Below, one piece after another: positions 54,552 through 61,228 of a stretch of 64,000 bases of DNA; the stretch's first letter is position 1; each line of letters starts with the position of its first letter. The position numbers and the translations under genes were made by a program. Source of the DNA: Streptomyces morookaense (GTDB lineage Bacteria; Actinomycetota; Actinomycetes; Streptomycetales; Streptomycetaceae); contig NZ_JABBXF010000066.1 of assembly GCF_013030945.1 (NCBI RefSeq), forward strand, positions 1 to 64,000, written 5' to 3'. A model generated the notes under the pieces. It made no database searches. It was given only the letters and a program-made list of their open reading frames with translations, and was not told the DNA's origin.

Positions 54552-54875
54552 CTATATAACTCGACCTGCGCGCCCCCGCAGGAGCGTGTTGAGTACGCGC
54601 ACCGGTGACGTAGGACACATCGCCAAGCGGGCGTCGAGCGCCGCCTCCCACTGCTCGGTCAGGCCGAGCATGAGGCGCTTGCGCATGCCGGGCGTGACGT
54701 GGGCATAGCGCGCCGAGACCGAGCCGTCGAGGTGGCCCATGCGTTCGTCCATGAGGACCTTCTCCGTGCCGAGGTCCTCCATCATGGTCCGATGGGAGTG
54801 CCGCAGCCCGTGAGGGGTGAGTCCCTTGGCGATCGGAATCCAGCAGGAGTCGGCTCGCTCACCGGCGTTGCGCCC
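54552..54875 (-). pseudogene. tyrosine recombinase (integrase) C-terminal remnant
   Basis: About 107 codons from the catalytic C-terminus of a phage/ICE integrase. Visible are HGLRHSH (catalytic His and Arg), RMGHLDGS (third catalytic position) and SARYAHVT with the nucleophile Tyr. Just upstream, WIPIAKGLTP matches the strand before the HxxR box. The frame is broken by a stop at 54876-54878, and the N-terminal arm and box I Arg are missing. It is the remnant of the enzyme that probably inserted segment A; it cannot act. Confidence 0.85.
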
Positions 54876-55028
54876 TCAGACAGGGACACCTGGCCACGGC
54901 TCGCCGAGCAGCGGAACGGGCCGTGCCTCCTGTGGCGCTTTCTTCGGGTACCAGCCGGACACCGCCGGGGTGAACAACCAGGTCGCGAACCCGTTCCTGC
55001 GCCAGTGGGCCGCATGCCCCGGCACACC

Positions 55029-55109
55029 GCCGCCGCGTACGAATCCCAGGTCCGCGATGGCCTGCTCCACCCGCACACGCGTGGCTTCGGTGACGCGGTC
55101 GGGATGGTT
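55029..55109 (-). pseudogene. LacI-family regulator HTH fragment
   Basis: Twenty-seven codons read NHPDRVTEATRVRVEQAI followed by ADLGFVR, the second half of a LacI-type DNA-binding domain including the start of the hinge helix. Sequence on both sides does not continue the protein: residues before NHPD and after GFVRG are unrelated. It is a chance-preserved fragment within the island. Confidence 0.65.
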
Positions 55110-55583
55110 GCGGAGCGCGCCCCGGAGAACGTCGCCACCCGACTGCTGGCCACCCGCGTGCCCCGGCACCCCTATCTCACGCTGGACAACGACCTCACCG
55201 CGCACGAGCGCCGCGCACTGGCAGCGGTCCCCCCGATCTCGGGGCAAGCGACCACTCTGCTGGCAGGTCTCGTTTCCCGCTACAACTTGGTTGACCGGCG
55301 TGGCCACTGGGCGACCAGTCTGTCCTGGGACCCTCTGGAGCGCCCCGGAGTCGAACGCCGGAAGGAACCGGAAGTGATCCGGCACGGTCCCGTACGTCGG
55401 CTCTGGGGCGCCGGCGACTCATGGGAGCTCCGCTGGACCGGCTATCCCGAACCCCGCGACCTGGCTCTGGCCCTGACTCACCGGGAGGCCGGGGTCAAGG
55501 GCGCGGAATTTACCCGCCACGGTGACACCTACCGGGTGGTGCTGGGCACCGCCTCGCTCGACCTGTGCGATGGGAAGGGCTGA
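55104..55583 (+). CDS. hypothetical protein, probably 5'-truncated
   Basis: About 159 codons from ATG 55104. The part from RYNLVDRRGHWATSLSWDPL to the end (DLCDGKG) has protein-like composition: alternating strands, Trp/Tyr and charged residues. The start coincides with the LacI breakpoint at about 55105, so the true N-terminus may have been lost. The stop lies four bases before the next ATG, with GGGAAGGG in between, which suggests a two-gene operon. Family unknown. Confidence 0.5.
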   Translation: MVAERAPENVATRLLATRVPRHPYLTLDNDLTAHERRALAAVPPISGQATTLLAGLVSRYNLVDRRGHWATSLSWDPLERPGVERRKEPEVIRHGPVRRLWGAGDSWELRWTGYPEPRDLALALTHREAGVKGAEFTRHGDTYRVVLGTASLDLCDGKG

Positions 55584-55586
55584 TCC

Positions 55587-55856
55587 ATGCCGTTCCTCAC
55601 CGGCAACCCGGGGTCCGCACCCGTGCTGATGGCTGCCGTTGTCCTCGGAGTCCTCCGCTTCATGTTGCCGAAGGATTCTCGCCATCGCCTGGAGCTGTGG
55701 AAGGCAATCCTCGAACACCGACGCCAGCGTTGGCAGGTAACGGAGCGCCGCCGCAAGATTGGAAGGTCCGGCAAGACCGGCCAACCGGATCTTCCTGCTG
55801 AAGCGGAGCGAGGCGGCGGTCACCGATCAGCTCAGCGAGGGCGAGTACGGGACTGA
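55587..55856 (+). CDS. small hypothetical protein
   Basis: 89 aa. GGGAAGGG lies eight bases before the ATG. A hydrophobic segment (VLMAAVVLGVLRFML, residues 12-27) is followed by a long basic amphipathic helix (RLELWKAILEHRRQRWQVTERRRK). It looks like a small membrane-associated DNA- or protein-binding factor, perhaps a spread or toxin-type protein of the island, but no family is recognised. Confidence 0.5.
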   Translation: MPFLTGNPGSAPVLMAAVVLGVLRFMLPKDSRHRLELWKAILEHRRQRWQVTERRRKIGRSGKTGQPDLPAEAERGGGHRSAQRGRVRD

Positions 55857-56141
55857 GGCCCGGGAATGAGGTTGACGCCGCAGCCTTGTTGCACGAGCTA
55901 AGTGCCGGTCTGCAAACAGCACGAGACCCCTCAGCGACCAGCCTGGCACCTCTGCCACCCCGCCGTTCGGTCGGCTGAGGTTCACGGCCGGAAAAGAGGG
56001 TCCGCCTTCGGCGCATCACGTGGGAGCCATCTGGGAGCCGACCCGCTCCCCAAGCCCGCACCACGCCACGCGAGACTCGCCGAACCCAACGCCCTGACCT
56101 GCGGAAAAGCCAAACAGGCAGGTCTCGATCTTGCCCGAACC

Positions 56142-56189
56142 TCGTTCGGGACGAAGAGGTCGTGGGTTCAAATCCCGCCACCCCGACAG
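56142..56189 (+). repeat. attachment-site copy 2
   Basis: Identical over 48 bp to 52508-52555 (anticodon arm through the tRNA 3' end plus three bases). The 5' half of the tRNA is absent, so it is not a functional gene. It marks the junction between two tandem segments of the island. Confidence 0.93.
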
Positions 56190-56202
56190 TGAAGTACCAG
56201 GT

Positions 56203-56237
56203 CAGGGGCTCGGTCCAGTGAATGGATCGGGCCCCTG
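56203..56237 (+). terminator. hairpin after att copy 2
   Basis: CAGGGGCTCGGTCCA and TGGATCGGGCCCCTG pair with one or two wobbles around GTGAA. The position relative to the att copy matches the tRNA-Pro terminator, but the sequence differs. Confidence 0.75.
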
Positions 56238-56858
56238 AGTGGTTCCTGGCGACCACTTGGGAGAAACCTGGAAGAAGATCTTGGTCGGCTTCTCCCAGAC
56301 TGATGCGACCACCACCGAGCGACGTTGCGTCGCGGGCAGCTCTCCCTGCCGCCCGTTCGCGAACCCGAGCACCCAGAACGACGGACAACCCACGTGGACT
56401 CGTGTTGTACGCACAGAGGCATGGCCTGCACGCAAGCACACCGGGCCGCGAAGCTCCCTCCACTGACGCCACGCCGACTTCAGCGCCTACTGCGACCAGA
56501 GAGAAGCCCTTGCACTCAAAGTGACATAGCTAATACGCTCCGTCCGAGCGACTTGTTCGAGATCCCCGCATTGTGGGCGGCCGCTTCTCATCAGCCAGGC
56601 TTGCCCTTGGCGCAATCGAGCAGCAGTCTCCCTGATCGTGCTCCCTCAGCTCAGGTCTTCTTCCTTGCTGCCGGGCCGGACGATGTGTGGTTCGGACTGC
56701 ACCAGACGTCTCGGAGGGCTGCTCCGCAGACCGACACGGGTGGAGGTCAGCGGCATCACGTTCGCGCTCTCGCTCTGCTCGACGCATCCGCGTCAAGCAG
56801 CAAGAACGCCGACAGCCGATGCCCATAGGCATCGGCCTACCCGCCGGAGCGCCTCCCC
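56238..56858. other. gene-free stretch of the island
   Basis: About 620 bp with only short, unconvincing frames on either strand and no recognisable protein fragments. Base composition is lower in GC than the core. It probably holds the promoter of the two-gene unit that starts at 56859. Confidence 0.5.
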
Positions 56859-57269
56859 GTGCCCATCGATGACACCCTCACCATCTCTATCGACCTCGAC
56901 CAGGCCGAAGTCACCCTGGTCGTAGGCATTCTCCAGCGTGCGGCCGACGAGTGTCGCGCCACCTCCCCATCTGACGTAACTACGGACCAGGACGCCGGCA
57001 TCACCCTGGGCCAACTGACCGCGCGCTGGACGGACATCGCGGAGCGCGAGCTGCACTGCGCCGTGGTGAATTTGCACGGCGAGCGATTGTTCACTGTTCC
57101 GCTGACCTCCGAGGGCTGGTACCAGGTCCGGGCGGCACTCAGTGCCTGTGTCGCCCAGCTTTCCGGTGAGCTGGACGACAGCACGCCGGCTGATGCCCCA
57201 GACCGAAAGCGGATGTATCGCGCGCTGCACTTGGCGCACAAGATCGCGGAGGCCACCAATGACCGATGA
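56859..57269 (+). CDS. small protein of unknown function, coupled to ParB-like gene
   Basis: 136 aa. The GTG at 56859 has GGAG ten bases upstream and gives VPIDDTLTISIDLDQAEV. It is acidic, with predicted beta strands at the N-terminus and helices later (LGQLTARWTDIAERELH, MYRALHLAHKIAEA). There are no signal or membrane segments. Its last 11 bp overlap the start of the 663-aa gene (ATGACCGATGA), so the two are translated together and probably work together. No family recognised. Confidence 0.75.
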   Translation: MPIDDTLTISIDLDQAEVTLVVGILQRAADECRATSPSDVTTDQDAGITLGQLTARWTDIAERELHCAVVNLHGERLFTVPLTSEGWYQVRAALSACVAQLSGELDDSTPADAPDRKRMYRALHLAHKIAEATNDR

Positions 57270-59250
57270 GTCCCTGGCGGGGCTCCATGACAACGAGGCA
57301 GGTTGGCAGCCCGAACCCTACGTTCTGCCGCGTCTCGCCGCCGTCGATAACCTTGCCGCGGCGCTGTTCGGCCGGGGGTTGAGTGAGGAGGCAGCCGAGG
57401 CGCTCGCCGGGGCGGCCGTGCAGCCGGAGGACATGCGGCGGAAACTGACGGACGTCAACAAGCTGCGTGTTCAGGGCGGCACGCTGCACATTGTCGAAAC
57501 CCGCCTGTGGTCCGCCTCGGTGGTCCCACACCCGGCCAACCCCCGTGAGTACGGCCGCCGGAATTACGCTCTGGGGGGCGCTTCAGCCGCCCTGCGGATC
57601 CTCCCGGAGCCAGAGTCGGTCCCAGAACGCGGTCCGCAGTTGCAGATCCGGGTGCCACATCCCAACGACCTGGCGCATCGCCTGGATGATGCCAAGGAGC
57701 GGCTCGTCAAGGAGAACCCCCTCGACGACGACATCGCGGCCGAAGGCGTGCTCCAGCCTCTGATGGTGGTTCCCATGGTGGTCTGTCACGACAGAGCCCC
57801 AAACCGACCAGTCATGCTGCTGATCACCGCCGACGGTTCGAGCCGAATCAGCGCGGTCCACCACTTGCTCGGATACCGCCCTTCGCTAATCGCGTATGAC
57901 TGGGCGAACGACGTCCGGAAGGTCCGGCGGGAGGTCAATCGATGGCTCCGGCTGGTACAGAAGCAGGGATGGGACGCACTCAGTTCGGCAGAGCAGGGCA
58001 TGGTGCGCGCCTTGACCGTGCCCGCCCGGGTCGTGGTGGGTTTCGTGCCCGACATCCGAGCCGGTGTCCGCTTCCACATTGCCGTACGTAACTTCATCGG
58101 TCTTACCCATATTCGGCCGCCCAGGCCGTACGGGTCTGCCGTGGAGAACGAGGCAAAGGGGGATGCGGTCCTCGACTCGCTAGCCGAACCCACACGTAGC
58201 AGGCCCGCACGGATCACCCCCCAGGAAAAGCGCTGGTTCGCAGGCATGATCACCGAGCAGGAGGCGGCCGAGGAGGGTTTCAGCCCATACCAGGACGTAC
58301 GCACTGCAGAAATCGTCCGGACCGTACTCGGAGGCGGTACCGGCACCGCGCGGCGGGTCAACGAAGGAATCCGCTCGCTGACCGCGAAACAGCGCCCTGA
58401 GCACGAGGACCGCGTGGACATCGCCGTAGAGCTGATCCTCCGGCCGGTGCGCACGGCCAAGAACGACGCTCTTCCGTATGTCCGCCCTCGGCGTGCCGTG
58501 CTGCAACGTGCCTACCGTCTTCCGGAAATCAAGGAGCTGCCCGCCGACGCACTGTTGGAGGGAGCGCTCGACAGTGGCCGATCATTGGAGGAGCTGCGGG
58601 ACGCCGCGTTGAAGGAGGCTGCGGAAGGGCTCGGTGCGAGCGGCAGGCTGGGCGTGGCCCAGACGGAACTCGCGGTCAAGGCTTCTTACTACATGGTCAC
58701 CGCCGGCACCATGGCGCTCCAAACCGAAGGCTCCGGTGCGGCCCGTGCACAGGACAGCCGCAGCGCGGTCGGGGTACTGCGGGCGATGCTCTCCCAGCGG
58801 CGCGGGGTGATCCAGGCGTACGAGGTCGTCCGTGCGGGTCGGCTGGGCAGGCCTTTGCACGAGGTCGACGAGGACGGCGCACCGATCTACACGGACGATG
58901 GTGGATACCGCGAACTGACAGACGCGTTGGTCCGCCACACGTACAACGGCGAAGCACTGACCGAGGCGGTCGTGGGACTGCCCGCGGCACGAGCGCGGTG
59001 GGCAACGGTGACGAAGAGCGTGGACAACCTGTGCCAGGCTGTGAGTGCCATGGAGTCGGTTCCCGCGTACGAGGGCGGTGGCAGCCTGGTCAAGCGGGAG
59101 GGATGGGACCCACCGGAGATCGAGAAGGCCCGCCGCTACCTCGATAAGGCCAGCCGCACGCTGGCGGACTGGGCGGATTGGTATCAGGAGCAGAACGATG
59201 AACCGGGCCAAGGCGCCGATGCCGATGCCACAGGCATCCACGATCTGTAA
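57259..59250 (+). CDS. ParB/DGQHR-like large protein of unknown function
   Basis: 663 aa from ATG 57259, which overlaps the preceding stop. Residues about 80-205 have the pattern of a ParB/sulfiredoxin-type domain: VVPHPANPREY (87-98), EGVLQPLMVVP (162-172), and LLITADGSSRISAVHHLLG (187-205) in place of the GxRR or DGQHR box. The remaining 450 residues are mostly helical with no recognised domain; QEKRWFAGMITEQEAAEEG and RRGVIQAYEVVRAGRLGRP are distinctive stretches. ParB-like domains bind CTP, cut DNA, or act in Dnd-type defence. It lies in segment B of the tRNA-Pro island. The domain call is by eye and moderately sure. Confidence 0.75.
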   Translation: MTDESLAGLHDNEAGWQPEPYVLPRLAAVDNLAAALFGRGLSEEAAEALAGAAVQPEDMRRKLTDVNKLRVQGGTLHIVETRLWSASVVPHPANPREYGRRNYALGGASAALRILPEPESVPERGPQLQIRVPHPNDLAHRLDDAKERLVKENPLDDDIAAEGVLQPLMVVPMVVCHDRAPNRPVMLLITADGSSRISAVHHLLGYRPSLIAYDWANDVRKVRREVNRWLRLVQKQGWDALSSAEQGMVRALTVPARVVVGFVPDIRAGVRFHIAVRNFIGLTHIRPPRPYGSAVENEAKGDAVLDSLAEPTRSRPARITPQEKRWFAGMITEQEAAEEGFSPYQDVRTAEIVRTVLGGGTGTARRVNEGIRSLTAKQRPEHEDRVDIAVELILRPVRTAKNDALPYVRPRRAVLQRAYRLPEIKELPADALLEGALDSGRSLEELRDAALKEAAEGLGASGRLGVAQTELAVKASYYMVTAGTMALQTEGSGAARAQDSRSAVGVLRAMLSQRRGVIQAYEVVRAGRLGRPLHEVDEDGAPIYTDDGGYRELTDALVRHTYNGEALTEAVVGLPAARARWATVTKSVDNLCQAVSAMESVPAYEGGGSLVKREGWDPPEIEKARRYLDKASRTLADWADWYQEQNDEPGQGADADATGIHDL

Positions 59251-59285
59251 AAGGGGATATGAGTCCCATCCGTTATCGCCCCTCC

Positions 59286-59926
59286 TGGCTGCCGGTTCAC
59301 ACTGCCCAACCACAGCACGTCACGCGATCGGGTCATGGCAGCGAAGAGCTGGCTGCCTGCCAGCTCGGTGCGCTCGCGTTCGGTTCCGATTCTTCCGCAT
59401 CGGGTGGTGTGTGGGAGCCGTTCACCAAGGCCTCGTCGTGCTCCGGGAGGTCAACGCAATTCAGCTCCAATCCCTTGGCTCGGCGGTAGCTGCCGAGTTT
59501 GACGGCGTTCGTGGAGCCGCTGGTAGTGGCCGATGGTGGTCATGGACAGGCGCAGCACCGGTCGTGTTCGACTTGTGTTGCCTTCGAAACGCGGGTCACG
59601 TTGCCATCGCGATACGTGAGATCGACGTCTCGGCGACCTGGCATTCGAAGCCCGTCGATGTCCTCGAAGGATTCCTCGGCGACGAGCGCGGTGTCAGGGA
59701 TCTCTTTGCTGTTGCGGTAGTTGGTGCGCAGCGCTTGCCCGCGGTCACCGCGGATGCCGATGCCTGCGTCGGACAGGCGGCAGCCGCCAGGGTAGACGGC
59801 CTGTTGGCCGTCGCCGACCAGCAGCAGTCCGTTGAGCGCATCGCCGACGAGAGCATGTAAGGGCCGTACCCCGACCAAGGTCAGGTCTCGAACCGTTGCA
59901 CCGTGCTGAGCACGCTCCCGAAGCAT
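59286..59926 (-). pseudogene. UvrD/Rep-type helicase C-terminal remnant, frameshifted
   Basis: Read on the minus strand, 59926-59540 encodes LLLVGDGQQAVYPGG and RGDRGQALRTNYRNSKEI, typical of SF1 helicase motifs III-IV. After a stop at 59540, other frames give YRRAKGLELNCVDLPEHDE (motif V) and then LFAAMTRSRDVLWLGSV (motif VI). At least two frameshifts separate these pieces, and the N-terminal ATPase half is missing. A dead helicase gene convergent with the ParB-like gene. Confidence 0.8.
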
Positions 59927-59935
59927 CAGAGCTTC

Positions 59936-60315
59936 CTACTCCGCCCGCGCCTCGTCCCAGCAATGCTGTCTGCATGCCACACGGTGCTCGGCCAGCTCGC
60001 CGAACGGCCACGGCCAGACGCCCCAGCCAGCGGCCAGGGCGACACGCTCGACCAGGGTGCCGAGGGACTGAGCGGCCAGTCCGGCGGCGGCAGTGCCGGC
60101 CAGGAAGGTAGCCAGCAGCACGACCTGGCCTCCCACCGTGGTGCCTCGGCAGCGTTCGAGATCACATGGATGAGCTGGCCAACGTCCAACGCGGCACTGT
60201 GCCCGAGAGTGTGCCCGACTACGGCGACCGCCAAGTACAGCGCGCCTGGTAGTACGAGCAGGGTCAGCCACCGCTCGGCCAACTTCTTGTCGAGTTCGCC
60301 AAGAAGTACTCCCAC
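59936..60315 (-). pseudogene. membrane protein disrupted by a frameshift
   Basis: The start MGVLLGELDKKLAERWLTLL and two hydrophobic segments (LVLPGALYLAVAVVG) read in one frame. From about 60145 the coding signal jumps to the frame with GGQVVLLATFLAGTAAAGLAAQ and a second membrane region, ending at 59936. Restoring one base near 60141-60148 would give a protein of about 125 aa. I recall similar small membrane proteins in Streptomyces but cannot name the family. Confidence 0.65.
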
Positions 60316-60334
60316 TACGGGAGCCTCTCCCGGA

Positions 60335-61003
60335 TCAGCGCCGTCTCTGCGGGGTTGAACCGGCAGCGTGGCATGTCCTCGCGCACTTCGTTACCAGAGC
60401 GACCAATGCACAGCTGCAGGGGACACCGGTACACGACGTCCTGAACAGCAACACCGGCCGGCAATGCGCTGCGGCCTGTTCCCCTGTACACCCCGGCGGG
60501 TCCCCTGCGCGTCGAACCGCTGCGTGTTGGGTGTCCAGCAGGGCGATGAGTGCGACGCCGTCCACGGCCGGCCTACCGACTGCGGCTTCGAGAGCGCTCA
60601 AAGCGGCGCCATCCTCGGCGAGCAACTCGACGAGTTCGTCCCGATGCTCGCACACGTACCACAGCCCCTTGGCGATCCTCAGGCTGCCTACTTCCGCCTG
60701 ACTCGCCATACCGAACTCTCTCAGGTCTGCATACACCGGGAAATCCAGCCGCCGCCCCGCTCTCGTCCCGACTGCCCGCTGGCTTTGCGCGGCTGTTCGG
60801 CCGGTCCACTCTGCGCGAGAGGCGTATAAGCGGATGGGGCACCACCAGTCACGCGTCTGCCCCCAGCACCACATCGCGCAAACTCGCACTCGCAACACGG
60901 TGCACCAAAGCATCCACCGTGCTGCCGCACCACCGCTTGGGAGAATCCTGGCAGCATCGGTAGGCATCGGGCGTGCGTCCCCTTCGTTCGGGACGAAGAC
61001 CAC
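60335..61003 (-). pseudogene. probable remnant of an island gene
   Basis: The middle of this frame looks coding: LDFPVYADLREFGMASQAE, RIAKGLWYVCEHRDELVELL and VDGVALIALLDTQHAAV. Both ends are not: a Cys/Arg-rich N-terminus that runs through the att remnant, and a Ser/Cys/Thr-rich C-terminus. Probably a partly decayed gene co-directional with the membrane-protein pseudogene. Family unknown. Confidence 0.4.
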
Positions 61004-61010
61004 CCCGACA
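60982..61010 (+). repeat. attachment-site copy 3 (internally deleted)
   Basis: The 17-bp anticodon arm CTTCGTTCGGGACGAAG at 60982-60998 is followed, after one base, by CCACCCCGACA at 61000-61010. About 20 bp of T-arm sequence present in copies 1 and 2 are missing. It forms the right boundary of the island. Confidence 0.8.
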
Positions 61011-61016
61011 TGCCAG

Positions 61017-61055
61017 CTCAGGGCCTTGGTCCAAACATTGGATCAAGGCCCTGAG
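61017..61055 (+). terminator. hairpin after att copy 3
   Basis: CTCAGGGCCTTGGTCCA and TTGGATCAAGGCCCTGAG pair around a short loop. Its place after the att copy is the same as for copies 1 and 2. Confidence 0.75.
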
Positions 61056-61178
61056 TCGTTCCCGGGACCATGCGGAAGCCACGGAGGACCCCGGCGGTGA
61101 AGTTCCCCAGCAGGCACGTGGTTTCACGGGTCCGACCCGTCATCTCTCCCCCGCCAACGGACCCCCCGATTCCGCAAG

Positions 61179-61187
61179 TTATCCACA
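61179..61187 (+). promoter_or_regulatory. DnaA-box match upstream of the S9 peptidase
   Basis: TTATCCACA, an exact match to the E. coli DnaA-box consensus, 42-50 bp before the peptidase start. A single site; chance cannot be excluded. Confidence 0.3.
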
Positions 61188-61228
61188 GCCCCCAGCAGGA
61201 TGTCGTCCCCCCGGCGCAGAATGGGGGC

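Larger units (their letters stand above)
52508..61010. mobile_element. composite integrated island at tRNA-Pro (decayed)
   Basis: Bounded by the tRNA-Pro gene and a third, truncated att copy at 60982-61010, with a complete copy inside at 56142-56189. Segment A (52556-56189) holds an Mrr-like nuclease, an integrase remnant, a LacI fragment and two small genes. Segment B (56190-61010) holds a two-gene unit with a ParB-like protein plus helicase, membrane-protein and other remnants. Intact genes are all on the plus strand and remnants mostly on the minus strand. Several stretches are visibly less GC-rich than the core. No complete integrase, replication or transfer gene remains, so it is probably immobile. 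Confidence 0.85.

Noticed and set aside
55660..56472. Minus-strand frame with VAGFEPTTSSSRTR and plus-strand frame ending RSWVQIPPPRQ
   Set aside because: Both are translations of the att copy (tRNA 3' half), not proteins.
56202..56524. Short frames after att copy 2
   Set aside because: No ribosome binding site, no motifs and stop-free only by chance; treated as gene-free.
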